A stretch of 64,000 nucleotides of DNA from Pseudolysinimonas_A sp947085045. Its GTDB lineage: Bacteria > Actinomycetota > Actinomycetes > Actinomycetales > Microbacteriaceae. The stretch spans positions 124,001 to 188,000 of the forward strand of contig CAMTUU010000005.1 of NCBI GenBank assembly GCA_947085045.1. The letters are read 5' to 3'. Below are positions 1 through 8,659 of this stretch, one piece after another; within the stretch, counting starts at the first letter, position 1; each line of letters begins with the position of its first letter. The position numbers and the translations under genes were made by a program. The notes below the pieces were generated by a model that ran no database searches, had not been told where the DNA came from, and was given only the letters and a program-made list of their open reading frames with translations.

Positions 1-47
1 TGCGCGAGTTCGCGACGGCCCCCCTGCGCCCGGCCGTCACGCCGTGA
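1..47 (+). CDS. C-terminal end of an upstream gene (partial)
   Basis: An open frame enters from the left edge and ends at TGA 45-47 with the tail REFATAPLRPAVTP. The stop overlaps the GTG start of the next gene by four bases (GTGA), the usual spacing inside operons in this window. Too little is visible to assign a family; it is probably the gene cotranscribed ahead of the glycosyltransferase. Confidence 0.5.
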   Translation, partial: REFATAPLRPAVTP

Positions 48-730
48 GCACCGCGGACGTGGATGTCGTGCTGCCCTGCCTGAACGAGTCGGCGGCGCTG
101 CCCTGGGTGCTGTCCCGGCTTCCCCCCGGCGTGCGCGCGATCGTCGTCGACAACGGCTCGACCGACGATTCCGCGGACGTCGCACGCGCCCACGGCGCCC
201 TGGTCGTGACCGAGACCCGCCGCGGCTTCGGGTCGGCGGCGCACGCCGGGCTGCTGGCCGCGACCGCGCCGATCGTGGCGTTCTGCGACGCCGACGCCTC
301 GATGGATCCGCGGGACCTGCCGCGGGTGCTCGACCCGGTGCGCGCGGGCACCGCCGACCTCGTGCTCGGGCGCCGGCGGCCGACGTCGCGGGCCGCGTGG
401 CCCTGGCACGCGCGATTCGCGAACCGTGTGCTCGCGCTGCTCATCCGGCGTTCGACCGGCATCCCTGTGCACGACCTCGGCCCGATGCGCGCTGCCCGAC
501 GCGACCGGCTGCTCGCGCTCGGGCTGCTCGACCGCCGCAGCGGCTACCCCCTCGAGATGCTGTTGCGAGCCGCCGACGAGGGATGGCACGTGCTGGAGGT
601 CGACGCCCCCTACTCCCCGCGGGTCGGCCGGTCGAAGGTGACGGGCACGGTGCGCGGCACGATCACGGCCGTGCGGGACATGTCGCGGCTGCTGGCGGAA
701 CGGGCCCGACGGCGGCGGCCAACCGAATAG
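44..730 (+). CDS. Family 2 glycosyltransferase (dolichyl-phosphate mannose synthase-like)
   Basis: The 228-residue protein has the GT-A fold signatures of family 2 transferases: VVLPCLNE near residues 8-15, VVDNGSTDDS near 34-43 and the metal-binding DAD at 82-84. There is no C-terminal membrane segment, so it resembles the short soluble DPM1/polyprenyl-phosphate sugar synthase type, transferring a nucleotide sugar to a lipid carrier at the inner face of the membrane. The GTG start overlaps the previous stop. The next genes (DUF2064 transferase and methyltransferase) follow closely on the same strand and probably form one operon. The exact donor and acceptor cannot be read from the sequence. 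Confidence 0.85.
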   Translation: MSTADVDVVLPCLNESAALPWVLSRLPPGVRAIVVDNGSTDDSADVARAHGALVVTETRRGFGSAAHAGLLAATAPIVAFCDADASMDPRDLPRVLDPVRAGTADLVLGRRRPTSRAAWPWHARFANRVLALLIRRSTGIPVHDLGPMRAARRDRLLALGLLDRRSGYPLEMLLRAADEGWHVLEVDAPYSPRVGRSKVTGTVRGTITAVRDMSRLLAERARRRRPTE

Positions 731-765
731 GCGACCCGTTCCGAAGTCCTGTCGTGGCTACTGGG

Positions 766-1446
766 ATGACGACAGCACTGAGCCGCCCGCGGCACTCGGC
801 GGACGCTGAGGGCGTGACCCTCGTGGTGCTCGCCAAGCAGCCGATCCCGGGCCGGGTGAAGACGCGCCTGAGCCCCCCGCTCACTCTCGAGCAGGCGGCG
901 GAGGTGGCCGCCGCCGCGATCGACGACACGATCGAGCGGGTCGCGGATCTGCCGGCGGCCGCGCGGGTCCTCGCCTACGACGGCACGCGTCCCCCGCGAT
1001 CCGCGGCCGGGTACCGGCTTCTGCCGCAGATCGAGGGCGACCTCGACGAACGTCTCGCCGCGATCTTCGACGCCCACGCCGGGCGGCCGTTGCTGCTCAT
1101 CGGGATGGACACCCCGCAGGTCGATGTCGCGACCCTCGCCCCCGCGTTCGGCGTGTGGCCCGACGTCGACGCGTGGTTCGGCCCGGCGACGGACGGCGGG
1201 TGGTGGGCCCTCGGGATGCGGGAGGCCCGCGGTGACCTCATCCGCGGCATCCCGACCTCGCGCGCCGACACCGGTGCCCGACAGTTGCGCCGCCTGCGCG
1301 ACGCCGGTCTGCGGGTCGGGATGCTGCCCCCCCTGACCGATGTCGACGAGATCGACGACGCCATCGCCGTCGCGGCCCTCATCCCGCGCAGTCGCTTCGC
1401 CGCCGCGGTGAACGGCGCCCTGACTCTCGCCACCGTCGGGGCGTGA
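766..1446 (+). CDS. DUF2064 / TIGR04282-type glycosyltransferase-like protein
   Basis: This 226-residue protein begins with VVLAKQPIPGRVKTRL, the nucleotide-binding start typical of the DUF2064 (rSAM/selenodomain-associated transferase 1) family, followed by LLLIGMDTPQV and FGPATDGGWWALGM, which matches the conserved second half of that GT-A-like family. ATG 766 was chosen because upstream in-frame sequence reads as a shadow of the first gene; GTG 754 is an alternative. DUF2064 genes often sit beside family-2 glycosyltransferases, as here, but their substrate is not established. The stop overlaps the GTG start of the following methyltransferase by four bases, implying translational coupling. 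Confidence 0.85.
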   Translation: MTTALSRPRHSADAEGVTLVVLAKQPIPGRVKTRLSPPLTLEQAAEVAAAAIDDTIERVADLPAAARVLAYDGTRPPRSAAGYRLLPQIEGDLDERLAAIFDAHAGRPLLLIGMDTPQVDVATLAPAFGVWPDVDAWFGPATDGGWWALGMREARGDLIRGIPTSRADTGARQLRRLRDAGLRVGMLPPLTDVDEIDDAIAVAALIPRSRFAAAVNGALTLATVGA

Positions 1447-2108
1447 CGATGAGCCTCGCGTTCGGCGCGGGCGGCGGCGAGCCCTACGCCCGGGCCCTGC
1501 GCACCTCGGCGCCGGTGCTCTATCTGCACGACACGCGCGGCACCGGCTCCCGCGTCCTCGACGTGGCCCGTTGGAGCTCCGATGCCGACGCCGCCGATCT
1601 GACCCTGCTGAGCGACGTCTCCGGTCCGCTCCTCGACGTCGGGTGCGGGCCCGGGCGGATGGTGCGAGCCGCGCTCGGGCTCGGACTCGTGGCCCTCGGC
1701 CTCGACGTCTCTCCGGCGGCGATCGAGGTCGCCCGTGCCGACGGACTCCCGGTGGTCCGGCGCTCGGTGTTCGGTCGCGTCCCGCGAGCCGGTCGCTGGC
1801 GCACCGTGCTCCTCGTCGACGGCAACGTCGGCATCGGCGGCGACGTCGCCGCCCTCCTGGCCCGCTGCGCCGCGTTGACGACGCGTGGCGGCGGGATCGT
1901 CGTCGAGACCCATCCCGATCGGTGGCGCGACGAGCGCTTCACGGGACGTCTGACGGATGTCGCCGGCCGCTCGAGCGGCGAATTCCCCTGGGCGGAGATC
2001 GGGCTGCGCGCCCTCGAGGAGACGGCCGCCGGACTCGGTCTGACGACGCGTCAGTCGTGGCGGATCGGTGGGCGGGACTTCGTACGCCTGGCGGCGACCA
2101 GCACGTAG
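1443..2108 (+). CDS. Class I SAM-dependent methyltransferase
   Basis: The 221-residue protein carries a clear motif I, LLDVGCGPGRMV, around residues 63-74, followed by an acidic loop (GLDVSPAAIEVA) that would contact the SAM ribose. The substrate is unknown. It is the third gene of the operon with the two glycosyltransferase-like genes, so methylation of a sugar or lipid-linked product is plausible but inferred. Its GTG start overlaps the preceding stop. The last 58 bases overlap, in convergent orientation, the end of the membrane protein on the other strand, so both C-termini are encoded by the same DNA. Confidence 0.85.
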   Translation: MTMSLAFGAGGGEPYARALRTSAPVLYLHDTRGTGSRVLDVARWSSDADAADLTLLSDVSGPLLDVGCGPGRMVRAALGLGLVALGLDVSPAAIEVARADGLPVVRRSVFGRVPRAGRWRTVLLVDGNVGIGGDVAALLARCAALTTRGGGIVVETHPDRWRDERFTGRLTDVAGRSSGEFPWAEIGLRALEETAAGLGLTTRQSWRIGGRDFVRLAATST

Positions 2109-2539
2109 ACGACGATGGCGACGAGGGTCGCGAGAGCGGTGCCGAGGTAGAGCGCGGCCAGGTTGCCGGCGTAGTCCAGCGGCAGGATCGAGGGGTTGGC
2201 CGAGCCGATCTGCTTCTTGAGGATCTCGGGCACGACGATCGCGGTGACGATCGCGAGCACGGCGATCGCCCCCTGGATGATCGCCACGATCGCGCCGGGC
2301 AGCTTCCGGCCGAGACGGCGCAGCACGATGCCGACGACGACCACGCCGGGTGCGATGAGCGCGTCGTGTACGACGATGGCGCCCGCGAACCACAGCGCGA
2401 TCCCGAGGTACCGGGCGGGGTTCACGTCGAGCAGCAGCACGAGGCCGCCGAGCGCGAGGAAGGCGAGGCCGCCGGCGATCAGCACGACGCGCACGACCGT
2501 CATCGCCCGCCCGGGCGTGCGCTCCAGCTTGATGCTCAC
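2051..2539 (-). CDS. Small integral membrane protein
   Basis: The 162-residue product has four likely membrane spans (around 15-37, 41-65, 75-100 and 125-150) separated by short basic loops. GTG 2539 is chosen because it overlaps the stop of the upstream molybdopterin oxidoreductase by four bases (GTGA); the long in-frame extension upstream is only a shadow of that gene. I recognise no named family. The coupling suggests it acts with the oxidoreductase at the membrane, perhaps as an accessory subunit, which is inference only. Confidence 0.7.
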   Translation of the reverse strand: MSIKLERTPGRAMTVVRVVLIAGGLAFLALGGLVLLLDVNPARYLGIALWFAGAIVVHDALIAPGVVVVGIVLRRLGRKLPGAIVAIIQGAIAVLAIVTAIVVPEILKKQIGSANPSILPLDYAGNLAALYLGTALATLVAIVVYVLVAARRTKSRPPIRHD

Positions 2540-3876
2540 GACTGCACCTCCAGCCGACTCAGCCACTTCGTCTGACGGACGCCGGGCCGGGCCGGCGCGA
2601 TGAGCCGCGCGGGGTAGCCGTGGTCGAGGTCGAGCACCTGCCCGTTCACCTCGAGCGCGACCAGGGTCAGCTCGTCGCGCGCGAACTCCGGCGTCACCTC
2701 CGAGAGCCCGTACGGGCCGTCTTCGAGGCTCGTCACGCGGATCGTCGCCTCGGACGGGATGCCGACGAGGTCGACGACGTCGCGCAGCCGGGGGCCGCGC
2801 CAGGATGCCATCTGACTCCAGCCTTCGACGCAGGCGATCGGCAGTTCGACGTCGTGCTGCGGCAGGGCCTGCAGTGCGGCGTAGTCGAGCACCTGCCTGC
2901 CGCCCGGACCGACGACCGTCAGGCGCCATGCCGAGGAGGACGCCGACTCGACGACCTTCGCGGCCGCGGCCGTGCGGTTCACCGGCAGCGCCTGCGGCCC
3001 GACCCCCGCCTTGCGCGGCGCGAAGAGGTTGATGCCGTCGAGCACCCGGAACGACTGTCCCGCGGTGAAGGCGACGACGGCCGCCGAGGCCGCGGTCACG
3101 GAGACGAGGAACCCGCGTCGGCTGACCTTCGGCTGCGGCTGCGGCGTGGCGTCGATCCAGGCGAACAGCTTCCCGGTGATGCCGCCGGTCTGCGGTCCCT
3201 CCGCGGGGCGCGCGGCCATCCCGTGCCCGACCCCCGGGTAGGCGTTCTCGGGGCTCTCGAACGACCGGTCCGGCATCTCCAGGGCCTCGGCCTGCCCCGC
3301 TGCGGGCGCGGCCTCGGCCGAGAGCGCCTGCTCGTGCCGCGACCTCGTCCAGTGCCGAGAGATGATCGGCAGCTTCACCGCGATGTGGATGGCGAGCGAG
3401 CCGATGACGACGAACGACAGCGCGTAGTGGGTCTGCCGGAAGGGGAAGGGGAACAACTGGTACCACTGGTAGGTGTTCAGCAGCCCGATCGTGATCTGCA
3501 CGAGCGATGCTGCGACGAAGATCGCGATCGATGCCCGTTCGAGGAACTGCGGGAACGAGCGCACCGGCGGGAACGTGAACAGTTGCGGGTAGACGCTGTA
3601 GAGCTTTGCCAGGATCAGCGGGAAGCAGAGGATGCCGGCGGTGATGTGGATGCCCTGGGTCACCTGATACAGCCAGATCGGCCGGGTGGGGAAGACCATC
3701 CACGGCAACGGGTCCTGGAGGAAGTGGCTGTAGATGCCGGTGCCGAAGCAGACCAGGAAGGCGATCGCGAGCAGCCGGCCGACGACGACCGCGGTGCGGG
3801 GCCCGCGCGAGGGCGCCGCGAGGGTGTGGCGCACGTCGTGCAGGAACGCTTGGGTGACTCCGAGCATCCGCTGCAT
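2536..3876 (-). CDS. Molybdopterin-dependent oxidoreductase with cytochrome b-like membrane domain
   Basis: The 446-residue protein has an N-terminal membrane part with about four spans (31-52, 70-92, 113-137, 150-172) containing histidines in hydrophobic helices (H77, H164), as in cytochrome b561-like domains. A second membrane/Tat-like segment follows, with VSRRGFLVSV at 252-260. The C-terminal 150 residues match the sulfite oxidase/YedY-type molybdopterin domain: PIACVEGWS carries the probable Mo-ligand cysteine (about C349), with GYPARLIAP and TKWLSRLEV near the end. It would transfer electrons between an extracytoplasmic substrate and the membrane. ATG 3876 has a purine-rich stretch immediately before it; ATG 3867, with AGGAAG about 10 bases upstream, may be the real start. 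Confidence 0.88.
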   Translation of the reverse strand: MQRMLGVTQAFLHDVRHTLAAPSRGPRTAVVVGRLLAIAFLVCFGTGIYSHFLQDPLPWMVFPTRPIWLYQVTQGIHITAGILCFPLILAKLYSVYPQLFTFPPVRSFPQFLERASIAIFVAASLVQITIGLLNTYQWYQLFPFPFRQTHYALSFVVIGSLAIHIAVKLPIISRHWTRSRHEQALSAEAAPAAGQAEALEMPDRSFESPENAYPGVGHGMAARPAEGPQTGGITGKLFAWIDATPQPQPKVSRRGFLVSVTAASAAVVAFTAGQSFRVLDGINLFAPRKAGVGPQALPVNRTAAAAKVVESASSSAWRLTVVGPGGRQVLDYAALQALPQHDVELPIACVEGWSQMASWRGPRLRDVVDLVGIPSEATIRVTSLEDGPYGLSEVTPEFARDELTLVALEVNGQVLDLDHGYPARLIAPARPGVRQTKWLSRLEVQS

Positions 3877-3923
3877 TCTTCCTATTCGGAGCGCTCACCC
3901 GGACCGGCGGGGCGTGCGCCAGG

Positions 3924-5351
3924 ATGAGGCGCATGCGCGTGGTCGGAACGATAGTCCTCCTGGTGGCTCTGGCGGGGACGACCGCCGTATCGGTCGTCGC
4001 GCTGCCCTTCTACGGCGACGACCCGGGATCGCCCGCGCTTCCGCTCCTGACGCTCGCGCTCTGGGGGCTGTTCGCCGCCGCGGCCTGGTGCGTGTTCGGA
4101 GTGCGGGGCCGTGCCGGGGTGGTGCTCGTGCTCGTGGGCACCGCCGTGATCGGCGCCGCCGCGCTCGCCGGGCCGCCCAACACGAGCACCGATTCGGCCC
4201 GCTACGCCTGGGACGGGATCGTGCAGAACGCCGGGATCTCGCCGTACGACTACGTGCCCGCCGACCCGGCGCTGCGCGAGCTGCGCCCCGAGTGGCTCTT
4301 CCCGTCGCCGACGCTCGAGGATGGGAAGGCGACCTGCCCCGGCGCCAAGATCATGAAGTTCGAGGAGCTCGGCACCGGCGAGGTGATCTGTTCGGCGATC
4401 AACCGCCTCCCGGTGCCGACGATCTACCCGCCGCTCGCCGAGCTGACCTTCGCGGGAGTGCGCGCCCTGGTGCCGGTGACCGCGGAATTCTGGCCGATGC
4501 AGGTGCTCGGCCTGCTCGGGATGCTCGGGGTCACCGCCCTGCTGGTCGTGCTGCTGCGCCGGCGCGGCCTCGACCCGCGCTGGGCGGCGCTGTGGGGCTG
4601 GTGCCCGCTGGTCGCGACGGAGGCGGTGACCAACTCGCACATCGACATCCTCGGCGCGCTGCTGCTCGTGGTCGCGACGGCGTTGGTCGCGAGCGGTCGC
4701 GACTGGCGCGGGGGCATCGCGCTCGGTGCGGCGATCGGCACGAAACTCATCCCGGTCATCGGCGCCCCGGCTCTGCTGCGCGGGCGGCCGGTGCCGGTGA
4801 TCGTCGCCGCCGTCGCCACCTTCGCGGTGCTCTACGTGCCGTACGTGATCGCGAGCGGGATCGAGGTGGTCGGCTACCTGCCGGGCTATCTCAGCGAGGA
4901 GGGCTACGGCACGGGCGACCGTTTCGTGCTGCTGTCTCCTTATCTGCCGGGGCTGTCCGGGCTCGTGGCCGCCGGCATCCTGCTGCTGGTGGTCGCGGTG
5001 CTCGTCTGGCGACTCGCCGACCCCGCCGATCCGTGGCTCGGGCAGCTGGTGATGATCGGAGCGACGCTCGCGATCGTGGCGCCACGGTATCCCTGGTATG
5101 CGCTGCTCGTGGTGCCGATGGTGGTGATGACGCGGCGGTGGGAGTGGCTCGCGATCCCCGCCGCACTGTCGGTGCGGCTGCTCATCTACGGCGCGCAGCC
5201 GGTGCGGCTGGCGATGACGGTCGCGATCGTGGTGGTCGTGATCGGAACCGTGCGGCGGGCCGATCCGCAGACGCGCGCACTCTGGAAATCCCTGGTCAAC
5301 AGGCCGATTGCGACCCTGTTCCCCCGTCGCACCGTGGCGGCGGAAAAGTAA
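3924..5351 (+). CDS. DUF2029/GT87-like polyprenol-dependent membrane glycosyltransferase
   Basis: The 475-residue protein has about eleven to twelve predicted membrane spans. Its first large extracytoplasmic loop contains TDSARYAWDGIVQNAGISPY, with the aspartate characteristic of GT-C glycosyltransferases that use polyprenyl-phosphate sugars. The pattern of short luminal loops (NSHIDILGALL, GTKLIPVIG, RYPWYALL) fits DUF2029/GT87 mannosyltransferases of actinobacteria that extend lipoglycans. It diverges from the oxidoreductase gene, with start codons 47 bases apart. A shared envelope-glycan role with the upstream glycosyltransferase operon is inferred. Confidence 0.85.
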   Translation: MRRMRVVGTIVLLVALAGTTAVSVVALPFYGDDPGSPALPLLTLALWGLFAAAAWCVFGVRGRAGVVLVLVGTAVIGAAALAGPPNTSTDSARYAWDGIVQNAGISPYDYVPADPALRELRPEWLFPSPTLEDGKATCPGAKIMKFEELGTGEVICSAINRLPVPTIYPPLAELTFAGVRALVPVTAEFWPMQVLGLLGMLGVTALLVVLLRRRGLDPRWAALWGWCPLVATEAVTNSHIDILGALLLVVATALVASGRDWRGGIALGAAIGTKLIPVIGAPALLRGRPVPVIVAAVATFAVLYVPYVIASGIEVVGYLPGYLSEEGYGTGDRFVLLSPYLPGLSGLVAAGILLLVVAVLVWRLADPADPWLGQLVMIGATLAIVAPRYPWYALLVVPMVVMTRRWEWLAIPAALSVRLLIYGAQPVRLAMTVAIVVVVIGTVRRADPQTRALWKSLVNRPIATLFPRRTVAAEK

Positions 5352-5457
5352 CGAAACGATAACGGATTCGATCGCGGCCCGTCTGATGCCGTGGGGGCCG
5401 CGAAACCCGACTGTCACCTCGAACGGGGCGGCACCACGACAGCAAGGATTGAATCCC

Positions 5458-6135
5458 ATGAACAAGATCTCCAAGGTCGCGGTGAGCTTCGCGGCTTCCG
5501 CCATCATGATCGTCGGCCTCGCCGCGTGCTCGCCGACCACCAGCAGCCCGGATGCGGGCAACACGCCCGAGGTCGAGGTCGACCCCACGCCGATCGCCTC
5601 CATCCCCGAGCTCGACGGCGTCGACACCCAGGTCACCCTGGACGCCGGCTTCGTCGAAGCCCTCACGACGCTCGGCCTGACCCCCGGCGTGCTCGGCACC
5701 GCCACCCTCTCCGCGGAGGGCGTCCTCGCCTTCCCGATCACGGGCGGCAACGTCGACTACTACGACCCGAACGAGGACTACCGTCCCTACGTGCAGGGTT
5801 CGATCAGCCATGAAGGCTCGGGCATCTCGCTCACCGCGGGTGACATCGTCGTCGAACTGACCGACTTCCGCATCGACCCGGGCACCTCGCAGCTCTTCGG
5901 CACCGTGACCGCCAACGGCGCGAAGGTCGGCGACGACATCTACATCTTCAACCTGGACGGCTCGACCCTGAAGCCGGCCGCTCAGGACGCCGACGGCAAC
6001 ACGGTTCTCGAGGGCACCACCGTGCTGATCAGCCCGGATGCCGCCGCGCTGCTGAACCAGACGTTCGGCACCGACGCGGTCACCGACCAGCTTGTCGTCG
6101 GCATCGCGAAGATCACCGCTCGCTCCGCTTCCTGA
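5458..6135 (+). CDS. Putative lipoprotein with beta-rich extracellular domain
   Basis: The 225-residue protein starts with a lipoprotein signal peptide (MNKISK, hydrophobic core, lipobox LAAC with Cys about residue 23), then a Ser/Pro/Asp-rich linker and a beta-rich region containing VLAFPITGG, YVQGSISHEG and LTDFRIDPGTSQLFGTV. The last segment is loosely reminiscent of HtaA-type haem-binding domains, but I cannot confirm this. ATG 5458 is preceded by AAGGA and is followed by the signal peptide, so the longer in-frame extension is rejected. A clear hairpin terminator follows the stop. Function unknown. Confidence 0.8.
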   Translation: MNKISKVAVSFAASAIMIVGLAACSPTTSSPDAGNTPEVEVDPTPIASIPELDGVDTQVTLDAGFVEALTTLGLTPGVLGTATLSAEGVLAFPITGGNVDYYDPNEDYRPYVQGSISHEGSGISLTAGDIVVELTDFRIDPGTSQLFGTVTANGAKVGDDIYIFNLDGSTLKPAAQDADGNTVLEGTTVLISPDAAALLNQTFGTDAVTDQLVVGIAKITARSAS

Positions 6136-6151
6136 GCAGCGCACGCACAGG

Positions 6152-6179
6152 AGGCCCCGTCACGCAAGTGGCGGGGCCT
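6152..6179 (+). terminator. Hairpin terminator after the lipoprotein gene
   Basis: AGGCCCCG (6152-6159) pairs with CGGGGCCT (6172-6179). The inner TCAC/GTGG extends the stem to 12 bp around a GCAA tetraloop. It lies 17 bases after the stop and is followed by TCTGCCATT rather than a strong T tract, as is common in high-GC actinobacteria. Confidence 0.8.
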
Positions 6180-6223
6180 TCTGCCATTCCTCCGCCACAC
6201 TCGACGCATCGGAAGGACCGCCC

Positions 6224-7729
6224 GTGACGACCATGCTCGACCGCTCGGTCCGTACCACCTCGGTCCCCACCCGCCGCCTCACCCGCGCCGCCGCCCCGGT
6301 GCTCGTCGGACTGCTGGGCCTCGCGATCGGACTCGCCGGCGCGGGCATCCCGTCGATCTGGTACGACGAGGCCGCGACGGTCAGCTCGTCGCTGCGCACC
6401 TGGCCGCAACTGCTCGCCGAGATCGGCACGGTCGACCTCGTGCACGCCGCGTACTACGCCGGGATGCACGTCTGGTTCGACCTCGTCGGCTACACCCCGG
6501 TGACCCTCCGGCTGCCGAGCGCCGTCGCCGTCGGCGCCGCGGCCGCCCTCGTCGTCGTGCTCGGCCGGCTGTTCGCGCGGCCCCGGCTGGGGCTTCTCGC
6601 CGGTCTGACCTTCGTCCTGCTACCGCGCATCACCTGGGCCGGCACCGAGGGCCGCTCGTACGCGCTCACCGCGCTGCTGGCGATCGCCCTCACCGTCGTG
6701 CTCGTCGTCGCGATGCGGGTCGGGCGACGCCGGTGGTGGGTCGGCTACGCCGCCCTCGCGGCGCTCGCCTGCGTCGTCTTCATCTACCTCGCCCTGGTGA
6801 TCGTCGCCCACGCCGTGACGATCGCTGTCGCCGCGCGGTCCCGCTCGGCGCGCGCACCGGCCCGACGCTGGATGCTGGCCGCCACCGCCGCGGCCCTCGC
6901 CGTGCTGCCCTTCCTCGTGGTCACCGCGACCCAGCGCGGGCAGGTCGAGTGGCTGCCGTCGCTCGGCGTGCGCACGATCCGCCGGGTGCTCGTCGACCAG
7001 TGGTTCTTCAGCAGCGAAGCCTTCGCGGTCGTCGGCTGGGCGGGCATCGTCGTCGGGGCGGTGCTGCTGGTGCGGCGGGCGCAGCCGGGTCTCTCGCTCG
7101 CCGGTCTGCTGATCCCCGCCGCCCTGCTGCCGACCGCGCTCCTGCTGCTCGTGTCGGCATCCGTCGTGCCGCTCTACACCCCGCGCTATCTGACGCTGAG
7201 TTTGCCGTTCGTCGCGCTGCTCCTGGCCGCCGTGATCGACGCCCTGCCCCGCCGCCCGCTCATCGTGGTCGCGATGGCCGCCCTCGTGGCGCTCGCGGTT
7301 CCACAGATCCTGGAGCAGCGGGCGCCCCGCGCCAAGGAGCGCACCGACTGGGGAGCCGTCGCCGCGCTGATCTCGGCCGAGCGCGCGGAAGACGGTGCCG
7401 GCGCGACCACCGCGATCGTCTTCGACTCGGTCGCGCGTCACCCGCGCGCGACCTCCCGGGTGATCGCCTACGCCTACCCCGACGCCTTCGACGGCGCGAT
7501 CGACGTGACGCTCGACGTGCCGGCCGCCGACTCCGGCCGGCTCTGGGAGACGACCATCCCGCTCAGCGACAGCCTCGGCCGACTTCAGGATGCCGACACC
7601 GTCTACCTGCTGACCAGCCCCGCCGACGACGGCACGTACTCCACCGCCGCGACGCTGGCGCCGCTCGGCTGGCGGATCTCGGAGCGCTGGACGATCTCCG
7701 AAGCCGAGATCGTGCAGTTCACTCGCTGA
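6224..7729 (+). CDS. GT-C type (ArnT/PMT-like) membrane glycosyltransferase
   Basis: The 501-residue protein has a cytoplasmic basic N-terminus followed by about eleven membrane spans. The first periplasmic loop contains IPSIWYDEAATVSSS, whose acidic D-E pair is the catalytic signature of the ArnT/PMT-like GT-C superfamily. The middle holds RITWAGTEGRSYAL, also typical of these dolichol-phosphate-mannose-type transferases, and the last 110 residues form a soluble tail. GTG 6224 is chosen because GGAAGGA lies seven bases upstream; longer in-frame starts run back through the terminator. It converges with the DoxX-like gene. Confidence 0.85.
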   Translation: MTTMLDRSVRTTSVPTRRLTRAAAPVLVGLLGLAIGLAGAGIPSIWYDEAATVSSSLRTWPQLLAEIGTVDLVHAAYYAGMHVWFDLVGYTPVTLRLPSAVAVGAAAALVVVLGRLFARPRLGLLAGLTFVLLPRITWAGTEGRSYALTALLAIALTVVLVVAMRVGRRRWWVGYAALAALACVVFIYLALVIVAHAVTIAVAARSRSARAPARRWMLAATAAALAVLPFLVVTATQRGQVEWLPSLGVRTIRRVLVDQWFFSSEAFAVVGWAGIVVGAVLLVRRAQPGLSLAGLLIPAALLPTALLLLVSASVVPLYTPRYLTLSLPFVALLLAAVIDALPRRPLIVVAMAALVALAVPQILEQRAPRAKERTDWGAVAALISAERAEDGAGATTAIVFDSVARHPRATSRVIAYAYPDAFDGAIDVTLDVPAADSGRLWETTIPLSDSLGRLQDADTVYLLTSPADDGTYSTAATLAPLGWRISERWTISEAEIVQFTR

Positions 7730-7739
7730 GTGCGGGCCG

Positions 7740-8117
7740 TCAGGCGGCGGCGAGGGTGAAGAAGCCGAGTACCGCCGTGGCGCCCGCGAGGGCGAAGATC
7801 ACGAGGTTGAGGTACGGCTTCTCGCCGCGCCGCGCATGCACGACGAACGCGCCCGCCTGCAGCACAGCCAGGCCGAGTGCCGCGAGCGGGCTCAGCACCG
7901 GGACCACGCCGAGCGCCATCGGCAGGATCACGCCGATGCCGCCGAGCACTTCGAGGGCGCCGATGCCACGGATCTGGTTCTGCGTGAAGTCGCTCGCCCA
8001 CTGGAAGGGTGCGCCCATGGCCAGCAGCTTGTCCCTCGGACGCACGATCTTCATGAGCCCGGTGGCCAGCGACAGGAACGCGAGGATGCCCGCGACGATG
8101 AAGTAGGCGACGATCAT
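7740..8117 (-). CDS. DoxX-like small membrane protein
   Basis: The 125-residue protein has four membrane spans with the DoxX-like pattern: SLATGLMKIVRPRDKL, then IRGIGALEVLGGIGVILP and a basic loop ARRGEKPYLNLV before the last span. DoxX-like proteins are linked to redox balance or quinone-related chemistry, but most members are uncharacterised. A TAGCGT motif six bases before the ATG suggests a leaderless transcript. The preceding DUF1772 gene on the same strand ends nine bases upstream. Confidence 0.8.
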   Translation of the reverse strand: MIVAYFIVAGILAFLSLATGLMKIVRPRDKLLAMGAPFQWASDFTQNQIRGIGALEVLGGIGVILPMALGVVPVLSPLAALGLAVLQAGAFVVHARRGEKPYLNLVIFALAGATAVLGFFTLAAA

Positions 8118-8123
8118 TCCGTC

Positions 8124-8129
8124 ACGCTA
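8124..8129 (-). promoter_or_regulatory. TAnnnT promoter element, leaderless DoxX-like gene
   Basis: TAGCGT on the minus strand ends six bases before ATG 8117, placing a transcription start at or next to the start codon. No ribosome-binding site is present. Confidence 0.5.
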
Positions 8130-8585
8130 TCCGCCGAGCAGTCCCGCGGCGAGCAACGCCACAGCCGCGAAGCAGAGCAGTGTTCGCAGATGGTTCGCCG
8201 CCGCCCACGCCCCGGCGTAGCTCTTCCAGCCGGCCGCGGCATCCGGGTCCTTCACCGTGTCGAGTGCGTTGTTGCGCGGGATGTTGACGGCGAACGACAC
8301 GATCAGCGCGACGAAGGCGACCGCTCCTCCGGCGACGAGCCACCCCGAGGCCTGCCCGATGAGCGCGGCCACCGCGGTCACCGCCCCGCCAAGCCCAGAC
8401 AGCAGGAACACCGGGAGGTAGAGGCTGCGCGGCACGGCCCGGTTGATCGCCTGGAACGCATGGACGGCCTCGAGCGCGGGCATCCGCCGGGCGGCCGGAA
8501 GGATGAAGGTCGAGAACGCGAAGAACACGCCGCCGTTGATCGCGGTCAGGGCCGCGGTCGTCGCCGCGAGGATCGTGAGCCACAT
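8127..8585 (-). CDS. DUF1772 family membrane protein
   Basis: The 152-residue protein shows the DUF1772 (anthrone oxygenase-like) layout: four membrane spans, an early GGVFFAFSTFILPAARRM, the conserved INRAVPRSLYLPVFLLSG, VNIPRNNALD before a hydrophilic loop, and WAAANHLRTLLCFAAVALL in the last span. Bacterial members are mostly of unknown function. It sits just upstream of the DoxX-like gene and may be cotranscribed with it. Confidence 0.85.
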   Translation of the reverse strand: MWLTILAATTAALTAINGGVFFAFSTFILPAARRMPALEAVHAFQAINRAVPRSLYLPVFLLSGLGGAVTAVAALIGQASGWLVAGGAVAFVALIVSFAVNIPRNNALDTVKDPDAAAGWKSYAGAWAAANHLRTLLCFAAVALLAAGLLGG

Positions 8586-8610
8586 GCGGCCCGCGCTACC
8601 GACGACCCCC

Positions 8611-8655
8611 GCGGGTCGAGGAGCGCCCGGCGGAGCGGCCCGCGTATCGAAACCC
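8611..8655 (-). repeat. REP-like palindromic element, copy 1
   Basis: Read on the minus strand this is GGGTTTCGATACGCGGG...CTCCTCGACCCGC, an imperfect palindrome. It lies in the gap after the 8660 gene, five bases beyond that gene's stop. It shares its ends (GGTTTCGATACGC / CTCAACC-like) with copies at 17794, 18256 and 25836. Confidence 0.65.
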
Positions 8656-8659
8656 GGTC